Shown in pieces: positions 30,275 to 37,837 of a stretch of 64,000 nucleotides of DNA. How positions within the stretch are numbered: position 1 is the stretch's first letter; every line of letters starts with the position of its first letter. A program made the translations under genes and the position numbers. The notes under the pieces were generated by a model. The model had not been told where the DNA came from, ran no database searches, and saw only the letters and a program-made list of their open reading frames with translations. This DNA comes from an uncultured Clostridia bacterium (GTDB lineage Bacteria; Bacillota; Clostridia; Christensenellales; UBA1242): positions 431,112 to 495,111 of the forward strand of contig CAKVHV010000001.1 of the NCBI GenBank assembly GCA_934754475.1. The letters run 5' to 3'.

Positions 30275-32920
30275 ATGAAAAAAACATTTATTATAATTAC
30301 TAGTTTGCTACTCATTTGTGTGATGTTAATTGGATGCAATTCAACCGACGCAACTATTCAAGCTAGTAAGGAATTAAATAAAAACTTAAACTTATTATAT
30401 AATACCGTTAATAGACTAGACACTGTTGACAATGAATATCTTGTTAGCAATGATATTTATGAATTAAACAAAATTAACGCAAGCAATGTGCCATCACCAA
30501 ACAAAACCAGAACAAGAGTTTTGGCAAAGAGTAATTTAAATGAACCACAAGTTAGTTATACAACCATACAAGAAATTCCAGATAGTTTGCAAGACACAAA
30601 GGTTAAACTAACTTCAACTGAAGATTTAAAAGCCGACGAAATCAGTCTGAAGGACGACTTAACTCAAGCACTCAAAAATGAACTTATTAATAGACTATAT
30701 TGTGACAGCAACGGAAATTGTAAGCTTTGCAAAAACAAATATACGTGTTCAGACAATGGTGTATGCAATAGCTGTAATCAAACAGTAATCTGCGATAGCA
30801 ATGGAAACTGTACTTCATGCAAAAACACTTTGGTATTGGATAACAACAATAATTGTTCATCTTGCAAAAAATCTTGTGTAACAACTACTCCAAATACAAA
30901 TCTTAATTCTCAAACAAAAAGTTGTTTGCAAAAAATTTCAGCTAACAATCAAAAGTTAGATGTCGAATTATTATCTACAAATAATAACGATTTAGTTGTT
31001 AAAAATGATAGCGACAAAGTTGACACATTGACTGATACAAATATTAATATTCATGACACAAACAATAATGTTATTGACAATAACACTATAGTAAAAAACA
31101 ATAATGTAAATAATATTGACACAAACAATACAGATAACAATATTACAAATTATGATAATAATACTATTAAAAACACAATAGATTTGCCTAAAGAAGAAAT
31201 AATTGTTACTACAGATTCTACTGACACATCAAACAATGTAGACAATCAGATTATAACTAAAACCGAAAGGCCAGTAGTAATTAGCGATTCAAATCTTTCA
31301 AATTCAGACAACACAATGAACAATAACTCAACAGATACTGATGTTGTTTTAGATGATAGTACTAATAACAAAAATACTAATACAGATAGCATTGTTAGAT
31401 TTGAACCATACAAAGTTATCTATTATAGTGAAAGTTCATTTACTCCAGATTTACTAAAATACAATCCTAGATTTATAAATTCAATTAATTATGATAGTGC
31501 AAATAATACACTTAGCAAATATGTAGAAAAACTCCAAAAGTTGTATACAATGACCGCTGATGTAGTCGAAGCAAACAACACTTTGGCAAACTACAAAGTT
31601 GTAATACTTGAAAATATTCATGATGCCAAAGAATTAAACGAATGTGTCCTAAATGGAAATTGCACACCAAATGCAAATCAAGTATCCGCTCTTAATAATT
31701 ACATTGAAGACATCAAAACAACAATTAAAAATCTAAGAAATACTAATGGTACTCTTACAAATGAAATTAACAAAATTTCATCAAACAACACAGGACTTGC
31801 ACAAAGCATAGATATTGCAAATAGCAATTATCTAAAAATCCTAAATCAAATTGACACTAGAATTTCTTATCACGAAAATGCAATTGCAACTTTGGAACAA
31901 ATTAAATATTTGTTGCAAGATGCACAAAACAATAATGGTGTAACAGTTGTAGAAAACTTGAATAACAACACAAATGTTACAACTGACATTAATCGTTCTA
32001 ATGATACACTTGACAACACAAAAGTTGAAACTATTATTGACGACAAAAATATTATAGTTGAAGACAATAGCAATATAACCCCTGTTACTCCAAACAATGA
32101 TGTTAAAAAAGAAGAAAAAGTAACAACTACAAATGAATTAGTTGAAGTTGAAAAAACTATAGACGAAAATGGCAACGTTGTTGTTGACAAAAAAATTATC
32201 ACACCCGATAATTCAATTATAACAAACATTGAAGAAGATAATAACGAAATTATAACAAACAACGATAGTCTAAACGATAGCACTATCGTCAAAGAAACAA
32301 TAGTCACTGAAAATAATGATAATTTAAATTCAAACGAAGAATTTAATAACGATAGTTTTCTTGATAAAAAAACTTTTAGTAATGTCGACACATATAATCA
32401 AAATCTAAAAAATGTTGATACTTACAAAAAGGAAGTAGTTTTAAACGACGCAACTAATCAAGTTCAAGAAAACAACGATAATATTGTAATTAACGATAAT
32501 ATCGACACAAATAACAATTCAGAAATTGTGAATAATAATGATAATCTAAATACAACAAATGAAGCAGTTACAGACAACAACGACACAATCATTAATCCAA
32601 ATAACACTCCACAAATGGTAGATAATACTAATAACTTTGGTGTTACTGGAAACAATTATAACAACGGACTAAACAATGGTTACAACAATACAATTATTAG
32701 TCAAAATAATCTAGACAACAACGACCTTGGAAATAATAGTTATAGATATGACGGAAATGGCTCATTATACAACAACACAAATGGTTATAATAATGGTGCT
32801 ATCAACAACGTTAATGAAAGAAATAACAATGTTAACACCTACAAATATAACACACTAATAGATAGTATTAATCGTGGAACAGTAAATAACGGCATCAATA
32901 CTCTCAAAGTTTCTGCATAA
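30275..32920 (+). CDS. Asn-rich lipoprotein with Cys-rich and helical domains (unknown function)
   Basis: I do not recognise a family. The 881-residue product starts with a lipoprotein signal ending in a lipobox-like LIGC (about residue 21). Residues about 141-198 hold 12 Cys in three to four repeats of the CxxxxxCxxC type (CDSNGNC). A charged helical domain follows at about 373-552, with coiled-coil character. The remaining stretches, including the last 300 residues, are low-complexity Asn/Asp/Thr, ending with Asn/Gly/Tyr. ATG follows AGGAG. The gene is divergent from spoVAC and convergent with sigF, so it interrupts the usual spoIIA-sigF-spoVA order. A sporulation role is possible from context only. 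Confidence 0.8.
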   Translation: MKKTFIIITSLLLICVMLIGCNSTDATIQASKELNKNLNLLYNTVNRLDTVDNEYLVSNDIYELNKINASNVPSPNKTRTRVLAKSNLNEPQVSYTTIQEIPDSLQDTKVKLTSTEDLKADEISLKDDLTQALKNELINRLYCDSNGNCKLCKNKYTCSDNGVCNSCNQTVICDSNGNCTSCKNTLVLDNNNNCSSCKKSCVTTTPNTNLNSQTKSCLQKISANNQKLDVELLSTNNNDLVVKNDSDKVDTLTDTNINIHDTNNNVIDNNTIVKNNNVNNIDTNNTDNNITNYDNNTIKNTIDLPKEEIIVTTDSTDTSNNVDNQIITKTERPVVISDSNLSNSDNTMNNNSTDTDVVLDDSTNNKNTNTDSIVRFEPYKVIYYSESSFTPDLLKYNPRFINSINYDSANNTLSKYVEKLQKLYTMTADVVEANNTLANYKVVILENIHDAKELNECVLNGNCTPNANQVSALNNYIEDIKTTIKNLRNTNGTLTNEINKISSNNTGLAQSIDIANSNYLKILNQIDTRISYHENAIATLEQIKYLLQDAQNNNGVTVVENLNNNTNVTTDINRSNDTLDNTKVETIIDDKNIIVEDNSNITPVTPNNDVKKEEKVTTTNELVEVEKTIDENGNVVVDKKIITPDNSIITNIEEDNNEIITNNDSLNDSTIVKETIVTENNDNLNSNEEFNNDSFLDKKTFSNVDTYNQNLKNVDTYKKEVVLNDATNQVQENNDNIVINDNIDTNNNSEIVNNNDNLNTTNEAVTDNNDTIINPNNTPQMVDNTNNFGVTGNNYNNGLNNGYNNTIISQNNLDNNDLGNNSYRYDGNGSLYNNTNGYNNGAINNVNERNNNVNTYKYNTLIDSINRGTVNNGINTLKVSA

Positions 32921-32932
32921 AAATTTAAAAAA

Positions 32933-32976
32933 AGACCTACAAATCAAGTTTTAATTTGAATTGTTGGTCTATTTTT
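32933..32976. terminator. Bidirectional terminator between the lipoprotein gene and sigF
   Basis: A stem of AGACCTACAA with TTGTTGGTCT (32933-32970) has a T-run after it on both strands, matching the convergent gene ends here. Confidence 0.75.
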
Positions 32977-33698
32977 TATGTCAATTTATCTTTTAACTTA
33001 GCCAAAATCTTGCTTTCTAGCCTACTTACTTGCACTTGAGAAACACCAAGTTCGAGTGCTATATCTTTTTGAGTTTTATCTCTAAAATATCTAAGGATTA
33101 TAATCTTTTTTTCTCTAACTGGCAATTCTTTGATAATTTTGTATAATAGTTCATTATCTAGTTGACTATCTATTGGCTTGTCGTCTTCAATTTTGTCTAT
33201 CAAATATTGTTCTTTTCCATTTTCATCTCCCACTAGTGAATACAAAGAAATTGGCTTGATTGAACTATCCATAGCATAAACCACTTCTGTATCCGGGATT
33301 CCAAATTGTTTGGCAATTTCGGAAGTTGTTGGAGTTTTATGATTCTTTGAAATATATTCTTCAATAAATCTATTTATGTGAAGATTAAGTTGCTTTGTAC
33401 TACGCGAAACCTTGATAATTCCATTATCTCTTATAAACCTTTTGATTTCACCAGCAATCATTGGAACAGCATATGTTGAAAATTTTACACCAAAACTTTC
33501 ATCAAAGTTACTAATCGCTTTCAAAAATCCCAAGCTTCCCAACTGATACAAATCGTCAAATTCAATCCCTTTGCCCATGTACTTTTTTATTACACTCTTA
33601 ATAAGCGGAGAATTTTCGGTGATTAAAGTTTCTTTGGCTTTTTCATCACCATTTTTTGCAAGAACAATAAGACTATTTGTCGTCTCTAAATCCAGCAT
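32976..33698 (-). CDS. sigF: RNA polymerase sigma-F factor
   Basis: Sigma-F is the first forespore-specific sigma factor. The 240-residue protein has sigma region 2 (FDDLYQLGSLGFLKAI, FSTYAVPMIAGEIKRFIRD), region 3 and a region 4 helix-turn-helix (TQKDIALELGVSQVQVSRLE). It ends the spoIIAA-spoIIAB-sigF operon, which here lies on the minus strand. In the family, SpoIIAB holds it inactive until SpoIIAA displaces it. ATG follows AGGAG at ideal spacing. Sigma-G is a close relative, but the operon context fixes the call. Confidence 0.96.
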   Translation of the reverse strand: MLDLETTNSLIVLAKNGDEKAKETLITENSPLIKSVIKKYMGKGIEFDDLYQLGSLGFLKAISNFDESFGVKFSTYAVPMIAGEIKRFIRDNGIIKVSRSTKQLNLHINRFIEEYISKNHKTPTTSEIAKQFGIPDTEVVYAMDSSIKPISLYSLVGDENGKEQYLIDKIEDDKPIDSQLDNELLYKIIKELPVREKKIIILRYFRDKTQKDIALELGVSQVQVSRLESKILAKLKDKLT

Positions 33699-33707
33699 AT
33701 TATCTCC

Positions 33708-34133
33708 TTATTTCTTTATATTTTTGATAAGTGTAACCTTAGTACCTTTTCCAAAAGATGATTTAACATCCATTTTGTCCATAAAACCTTCCATAACAGT
33801 AAATCCCATTCCACTACGTTCTTTGTCAGGCTTTGTTGTAAAAAATGGTGTTAATGCTTTTTCCACATCATCAATACCTTTGCCAGTATCAATAATCTCT
33901 ATTTTTACATGGTCTGGATATATCTCACAATCAATTTCAATTTCACCCATAGTTCCGTCATAACCATGAACAATAGCATTAGTAACCCCTTCGCTTACAG
34001 CAGTTTTTATGTCTGAGATTTCTTCGACATCAAACGGAATATTAGAACAAAAACTAGCCACCGCCAGCCTTGCAAAACTTTCATTCTCACCTTTTGACCA
34101 AAATTTTAAATTCATTTTATTTATTATTTCCAT
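33708..34133 (-). CDS. spoIIAB: Anti-sigma-F factor and serine kinase
   Basis: This 141-residue GHKL-type kinase binds sigma-F and phosphorylates SpoIIAA. The N-box (AVSEGVTNAIVHGY), the G1 box (IIDTGKGI) and the G2 box (ERSGMGFTVME) are all visible. Its stop is 9 bases before sigF. ATG follows GGAG. Together with its neighbours it forms the partner-switching module that restricts sigma-F activity to the forespore. Confidence 0.96.
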   Translation of the reverse strand: MEIINKMNLKFWSKGENESFARLAVASFCSNIPFDVEEISDIKTAVSEGVTNAIVHGYDGTMGEIEIDCEIYPDHVKIEIIDTGKGIDDVEKALTPFFTTKPDKERSGMGFTVMEGFMDKMDVKSSFGKGTKVTLIKNIKK

Positions 34134-34145
34134 AATTTCTCTCCA

Positions 34146-34454
34146 TTAAGATATTTTGGGCATTATTTCAAAAATACCCGACATTCTAAATATTTTATCA
34201 ACCGTATTTGTGGGATTACTTATATAAATATTTTTATTTTTGTTTTTTAGATATTTATATCTTCCAATAAGCACCCCAATTCCCGTACTATCCATAAAAT
34301 TAAGCTCTGACATATCAAAAACAACATCGTCATAATTATACTTACGCAGAGCATCATCAAGAATCTGCCTAACAAAACTCGCACTACAATCATCAAGCTC
34401 GCCTATTAGCATGACTCTTAATGTCCCATTACTCAAACTAAACTTAACATCCAT
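34146..34454 (-). CDS. spoIIAA: Anti-sigma-F factor antagonist
   Basis: This 102-residue STAS-domain protein has the phosphorylatable Ser in the signature MDSTGIGVLIGR (about residue 57). Unphosphorylated SpoIIAA binds SpoIIAB and frees sigma-F. The SpoIIE phosphatase, which would dephosphorylate it, is not in this window. It starts the operon and has a strong ribosome binding site (AGGAG). I could not identify a convincing sigma-H promoter in the AT-rich upstream region. Confidence 0.96.
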   Translation of the reverse strand: MDVKFSLSNGTLRVMLIGELDDCSASFVRQILDDALRKYNYDDVVFDMSELNFMDSTGIGVLIGRYKYLKNKNKNIYISNPTNTVDKIFRMSGIFEIMPKIS

Positions 34455-34614
34455 ATCATTCTCCTATAATACTTAAAACAAAAAGCAATTAACTAATTTT
34501 GCTTTAATTATTTTAACACCTATAACATTGCAAAAAATTAGAACATAACTCACATAGTTTGTTTTTTTGTAGAAAAAATTTTTGTTAGATAATTTAGCAA
34601 TTGAAATTATTTAC

Positions 34615-34665
34615 AAAAAAAAGACCTTATCATGAAGTGATTTAGTTTATCACTACATGATAAGG
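34615..34665 (-). terminator. Long-stem terminator at the end of the tRNA operon region
   Basis: A 17-bp stem (34625-34641 with 34649-34665, one mismatch) is followed on the minus strand by TC and eight T residues. It is the second terminator after tRNA-Tyr: the first lies at 34808-34837. Confidence 0.8.
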
Positions 34666-34698
34666 CACTTAACAATATTAATATTGAATTAGTATAGT

Positions 34699-34837
34699 AA
34701 CCATATTTGTCGGGTGGCAGTGCAACTGACGGGTCCCCGACTACCCTTGATGGTTCATATGGCGTTAGCCATTGCATGCACTAGCATGCAGAATCCATCC
34801 CAAGCACAAAAAAATGACCTTTGATAGGTCATTTTTT
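34699..34837 (+). ncRNA. Candidate structured RNA with tRNA-like inverted T-arm
   Basis: On the + strand TTAACA (34669-34674), 18 bases and TATAGT (34693-34698) could start a transcript of about 135 bases. It would end at the hairpin AAAATGACCT/AGGTCATTTT with T-run (34811-34837). The body has GTCGGG/CCCGAC enclosing CAGT-GCA-ACTG. It then has GATGGTTC (34749-34756) pairing with GAATCCATC (34791-34799) around two hairpins, ATGGC-GTTA-GCCAT and TGCATGC-ACTA-GCATGCA. GATGGTTC plus GAATCCATCCC is the T-arm of the adjacent tRNA-Tyr on the opposite strand, with 34 bases inserted in the T-loop. It could equally be a non-transcribed element. Confidence 0.4.
34808..34837. terminator. Terminator immediately after tRNA-Tyr (bidirectional)
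   Basis: A 10-bp stem (34811-34820 with 34826-34835) is flanked by A and T runs. On the minus strand it follows the tRNA-Tyr CCA directly. On the + strand it could end the candidate RNA. Confidence 0.75.
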
Positions 34838-34921
34838 GGTGGGAGGGGATGGATTCGAACCATCGAAGTCTGAGACGACGGATTTACAGTCCGTTGCATT
34901 TGACCGCTCTGCAACCCTCCC
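34837..34921 (-). tRNA. trnY: tRNA-Tyr (anticodon GTA)
   Basis: 85 bases, with a long variable arm as expected for bacterial tRNA-Tyr. The acceptor GGGAGGG pairs with CCCTCCC, the discriminator is A, and CCA is encoded. The anticodon loop shows CTGTAAA. It is the last gene of the six-tRNA operon. Confidence 0.95.
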
Positions 34922-34924
34922 GCA

Positions 34925-34999
34925 TGGAGCTGGTGATAGGAATCGAACCTACAACCTGCTGATTACAAGTCAGCTGCTCTACCGTTGAGCCACACCAGC
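34925..34999 (-). tRNA. trnT: tRNA-Thr (anticodon TGT)
   Basis: The acceptor GCTGGTG/CACCAGC is perfect. The anticodon stem CTGAC region presents TTGTAAT with anticodon TGT, and CCA is encoded. It lies only 3 bases from tRNA-Tyr. Confidence 0.95.
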
Positions 35000-35010
35000 A
35001 TATACAGTGT

Positions 35011-35039
35011 TGCCTCGCTATAGTTTCGGTAGACTATAG
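35011..35039. other. Inverted tRNA-Phe 5' fragment split by a hairpin (Phe-Thr spacer)
   Basis: In the spacer between tRNA-Phe and tRNA-Thr the + strand reads TGCCTCG (35011-35017), then CTATAGTTT, then CGGTAG (35027-35032), then ACTATAG. TGCCTCGGTAG is exactly the 5' end of tRNA-Phe, which lies on the minus strand. The inserted bases create the hairpin CTATAGT/ACTATAG (7 bp). This repeats the pattern of an inverted tRNA fragment interrupted by a hairpin, although the match is short. Confidence 0.4.
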
Positions 35040-35060
35040 GGAAAACAACATAAATTAATA

Positions 35061-35136
35061 TGGTGCCTTGGGGCGGAATCGAACCACCGACACAAGGATT
35101 TTCAGTCCTCCGCTCTACCGACTGAGCTACCGAGGC
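35061..35136 (-). tRNA. trnF: tRNA-Phe (anticodon GAA)
   Basis: 76 bases, anticodon loop CTGAAAA, discriminator A, CCA encoded. The acceptor strands GCCTCGG and CCAAGGC pair except for a C-A mismatch at position 5-68, where a G would be expected. All other stems are normal, so the gene is probably functional. Confidence 0.93.
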
Positions 35137-35146
35137 ATACATATAA

Positions 35147-35223
35147 TGGCGACCTGGATGGGACTCGAACCCACGACCTCTAGCGTGACAGGCTAGCGTT
35201 CTAACCAGCTGAACTACCAGGCC
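35147..35223 (-). tRNA. trnD: tRNA-Asp (anticodon GTC)
   Basis: 77 bases. The acceptor GGCCTGG pairs with CCAGGTC (one G-T). The anticodon loop is CTGTCAC, and the discriminator is G as expected for Asp. CCA is encoded. Confidence 0.95.
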
Positions 35224-35255
35224 AAATATAAATATATATGTTAAGGGGAGAAAAG

Positions 35256-35332
35256 TGGTGGGCCTTCAGGGACTTGAACCCCGGACAAACCGGTTATGAG
35301 CCGGTTGCTCTAACCAACTGAGCTAAAGGCCC
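35256..35332 (-). tRNA. tRNA with anticodon CAT (elongator Met, or Ile2)
   Basis: 77 bases. The acceptor GGGCCTT/AAGGCCC is perfect, the anticodon loop is CTCATAA, the discriminator is A, and CCA is encoded. It lacks initiator features (the first pair is G-C, not a mismatch). Elongator Met is the simplest reading, but tRNA-Ile2, whose C34 becomes lysidine, shares the GCCTTTAGCTCAG-type body and cannot be excluded. Confidence 0.9.
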
Positions 35333-35346
35333 ATTATAAGTAATAA

Positions 35347-35423
35347 TGGTCGGGGTGAAGAGACTCGAACTCCCGGCCCCTTGATCCCAAATCAAGTGCG
35401 CTACCAAACTGCGCTACACCCCG
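35347..35423 (-). tRNA. trnP: tRNA-Pro (anticodon TGG)
   Basis: 77 bases. The acceptor CGGGGTG/CACCCCG is perfect, and the anticodon loop TTTGGGA carries anticodon TGG. The discriminator is A, and CCA is encoded. It is the first gene of the operon. Confidence 0.95.
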
Positions 35424-35452
35424 TTACTCACTTTCAAACGATTAACAAACTA

Positions 35453-35481
35453 ATTTTACTATAAAATAATATGATTGTCAA
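35453..35481 (-). promoter_or_regulatory. Promoter of the six-tRNA operon
   Basis: Minus strand TTGACA (35476-35481), 17 bases, TAAAAT (35453-35458), ending 30 bases before tRNA-Pro. This is a near-consensus sigma-A promoter. Confidence 0.85.
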
Positions 35482-35589
35482 CAATTTTGTTAAAAAATAA
35501 TAAAATTTTTTTGTATGTCTCAAGTGAGTTTCATTTGTTAAATATATTTGAATTTAATTGATTAAATCGGTTTTTTATATTTAAATTAT

Positions 35590-35621
35590 GAAGTAAACCT
35601 ACTTTTTTGTAAGTTTACTTC
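35590..35621 (-). terminator. Hairpin after plsC
   Basis: A 13-bp stem with one wobble (35590-35602 with 35609-35621) lies just past the plsC stop. The T-run on the minus strand is poor, so termination efficiency is uncertain. Confidence 0.5.
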
Positions 35622-35628
35622 ACGATTA

Positions 35629-36303
35629 TTATTTGGCTTTTTTAGACTTTTTAATCTGCTTTAATTCTTTTTTGTATTCTTTATAATCTATTTTGTATTG
35701 TTTGATAGAAATATTCTTTAGATACATTATCTTGTCTTGCAAAACTTGTGATGCTTTATCAAGAAGTTCTTTGTCCATTTTTTTGTCTTTGAATTCGGAC
35801 ATCTCAGATAGTTTAAATGGTCTTCCAATTAGATATGTATTAAATACAAATGGCATGGTTATTTTTCTAAAATAAGTTGGCACTATATAACTATCTGTTT
35901 TGAGTGCAAACATCACAGCACCATTTTTGACATCCATCGCTTCGGCATTCTTGACTCTTGTGCCTTCTGGAAACAAAAGTAGCGTCTTATTTGCCTTGAG
36001 AAGTTTGAGTGTATATTTGATAGCATTTATATCGTTTCCACCCCTATCCACTGGATAAGCACCATACTTTTTGAGAATTAATCCGCCAAGTTTACATTTA
36101 AACAAAGATTTTTTAGCCATTATTTTGGCATTTGGCACAACACGCGCTTTCAAAATCACAGCATCATTATTAGTTTGATGATTGGCACAAACTATTTTTG
36201 ATTGTCCTTTTGTAATCTTGAAATACTTTCTGCCCATAACTCTAAGCGGAAACAACAAAAACACAAAAGGCACTGCTATTATCCAACAAATCCAATAAAA
36301 CAT
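35629..36303 (-). CDS. plsC: 1-acyl-sn-glycerol-3-phosphate acyltransferase
   Basis: This 224-residue membrane enzyme transfers the second acyl chain to lysophosphatidic acid, giving phosphatidic acid for phospholipid synthesis. The catalytic HX4D motif is seen as NHQTNND (about residue 41) and the substrate-binding motif as FPEGTR (about 114). An N-terminal hydrophobic segment anchors it. It is the last gene of rluB-cmk-plsC, with its start directly after the cmk stop and AAGGAG inside the cmk end. Confidence 0.92.
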   Translation of the reverse strand: MFYWICWIIAVPFVFLLFPLRVMGRKYFKITKGQSKIVCANHQTNNDAVILKARVVPNAKIMAKKSLFKCKLGGLILKKYGAYPVDRGGNDINAIKYTLKLLKANKTLLLFPEGTRVKNAEAMDVKNGAVMFALKTDSYIVPTYFRKITMPFVFNTYLIGRPFKLSEMSEFKDKKMDKELLDKASQVLQDKIMYLKNISIKQYKIDYKEYKKELKQIKKSKKAK

Positions 36304-36963
36304 TTAGTTCTCCTTAATTGTCCTATAAAGCAAATCTACTTCTTCGTCAATAGTCATATCTGAATTATCTATATAAATCGTTCCTTCGGTCAAAATGAGT
36401 GGAGACAACTCACGTTCTCTATCTCTTCGGTCTCTCTCCACCAAATCCGCTTTGATTTCTTCCAAAGAAACTTTTTGATTTTTGGAAATTAATTCATCAT
36501 ATCTGCGTTTTGCTCTAACATCAATACTTGCATCCAAGAAAAATCTAAATTTTGCATCAGGCAATACATGTGAAGTAATATCCCTGCCTTCCATAATTAA
36601 ATCAATTTCTCTAGCCGAATTACGTTGAATATTAAGCACAAATTCTCGACACTTAGGATATGGTGCAATTATAGAACAAATATCACTCACTTTGTTTAGT
36701 CTAATTTTGGTTGAAACATCTTCACCATTTAATATGGTGATTTGTTCACCATTATTATGTTTGAGTGTAATATTAATATCTTTAAGTGATTTTTCAACTT
36801 CGCTTTCATTATACGGGTCAATATTATTATCCATTACATACACTCCAAGCGCTCTATAAATAGCACCTGTGTCAAAGTGTACAACCCCTAACTTTTGAGC
36901 AAGTTTTGTACAAACAATTCCCTTTCCCGACGATGATGTTCCATCAATTGCGATTGTTAACAT
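36304..36963 (-). CDS. cmk: Cytidylate kinase
   Basis: This 219-residue enzyme phosphorylates CMP and dCMP. The P-loop is IDGTSSSGKG near the N-terminus. The substrate motif appears as EGRDITSHVLPDA and the lid as RRYDEL...ERDRRDRERELSPL. Its start overlaps the end of rluB by 7 bases and it abuts plsC. A cmk-plsC pairing is common in Clostridia. Confidence 0.95.
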   Translation of the reverse strand: MLTIAIDGTSSSGKGIVCTKLAQKLGVVHFDTGAIYRALGVYVMDNNIDPYNESEVEKSLKDINITLKHNNGEQITILNGEDVSTKIRLNKVSDICSIIAPYPKCREFVLNIQRNSAREIDLIMEGRDITSHVLPDAKFRFFLDASIDVRAKRRYDELISKNQKVSLEEIKADLVERDRRDRERELSPLILTEGTIYIDNSDMTIDEEVDLLYRTIKEN

Positions 36964-37670
36964 AAATCCCCCTTAAAAACCAAATCTTTTTGTTTATCGT
37001 CTAAAAATACATACTTTCCTTCTTGTAAATCACCAAGTTTCAAACAGCCAATCGAAAGTCTTTTTAGAGCATAGACAGTAACCTTCATGCTCTCAAATAT
37101 CTTTCTTATCTCTCTATTTTTACCTTCCATAATAGTTATATGATAATAGTAATAATCTTCGTCATTATGGCTTAATTCAATTTTGGCTGGCAAGTATTTA
37201 ATGTTATCTATTATCATGCCTTTTCTAATAGAATTTAATTCTTTGTTTGTAAGAATTACTTTGAGTTTAACTTCGTATGTTTTGTAAATATGTTTTGAAG
37301 GATGAATTATATTGTTTGCCCAGTCACCATCGTTTGTAAGCAAAAGCAACCCTTGAGTATTATAATCAAGTCTTCCTACAGGAAAAACTTTTTCCTTGAC
37401 ATTTTTTAATAAATCAGTAACTACTTTTCTATCTTTTTCATCTTTTAGAGATGTTATATAACAACGTGGCTTGTTAAGCATTATATAAAGTTTTTTGCTA
37501 GCAGGTTTAACAATTTTGCCATCAAAGGAAACAATATCTTCGTCACCTACATCATATGCCAAATTCTTGATAACTTTGTTATTAACACTAATTCTTCCCG
37601 AAGTTACAAACTCTTCAACATGTCTTCGACTTCCAAGTTCGCAACTTGCCAAAAATTTATTTATTCTCAT
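36957..37670 (-). CDS. rluB: RluB/RsuA-family pseudouridine synthase
   Basis: The 237-residue protein has an N-terminal S4 RNA-binding domain (MRINKFLASCELGSRR) and the RsuA/RluB-type catalytic domain with the active Asp in GRLDYNTQGLLLL (about residue 103). It probably modifies U2605-type positions of 23S rRNA, but an RsuA-type 16S target cannot be excluded from sequence alone. ATG follows AGGTGA. It heads the rluB-cmk-plsC operon. Confidence 0.88.
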   Translation of the reverse strand: MRINKFLASCELGSRRHVEEFVTSGRISVNNKVIKNLAYDVGDEDIVSFDGKIVKPASKKLYIMLNKPRCYITSLKDEKDRKVVTDLLKNVKEKVFPVGRLDYNTQGLLLLTNDGDWANNIIHPSKHIYKTYEVKLKVILTNKELNSIRKGMIIDNIKYLPAKIELSHNDEDYYYYHITIMEGKNREIRKIFESMKVTVYALKRLSIGCLKLGDLQEGKYVFLDDKQKDLVFKGDLC

Positions 37671-37755
37671 ATTTTCACCTAAATATATTTTACTCTATTT
37701 TATATAATTAATCAATCAATATTTATCCTTTTGTAATTTTGTAAATACATTAAAA

Positions 37756-37788
37756 CAAAAAACATACTAGACCTAAGCATCTAATATG
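37756..37788 (-). terminator. Terminator after the dac gene
   Basis: A 9-bp stem CATATTAGA/TCTAGTATG (37763-37788) is followed on the minus strand by a run of T (complement of 37756-37762). It separates the scp-ytf-dac operon from rluB. Confidence 0.7.
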
Positions 37789-37837
37789 TTTATTAAAATT
37801 TTTAATTAATTTGTTATCAAAATAAACTTAAAAATTA

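Noticed and set aside
31870..32391. 173-codon minus-strand frame opposite the lipoprotein gene
   Set aside because: It is a low-complexity Ser/Leu/Val shadow of the Asn-rich repeats.
34699..34840. T-box riboswitch, because of GGGTGGCA near 34710
   Set aside because: There is no stem I or specifier loop, no downstream + strand gene, and the conserved ACCGCG part of the T-box is missing.
34625..34840. SRP RNA, tmRNA or 6S RNA
   Set aside because: The SRP tip (GGAAGGAAGCA type), the tmRNA tag and the 6S bubble features were not found on either strand.
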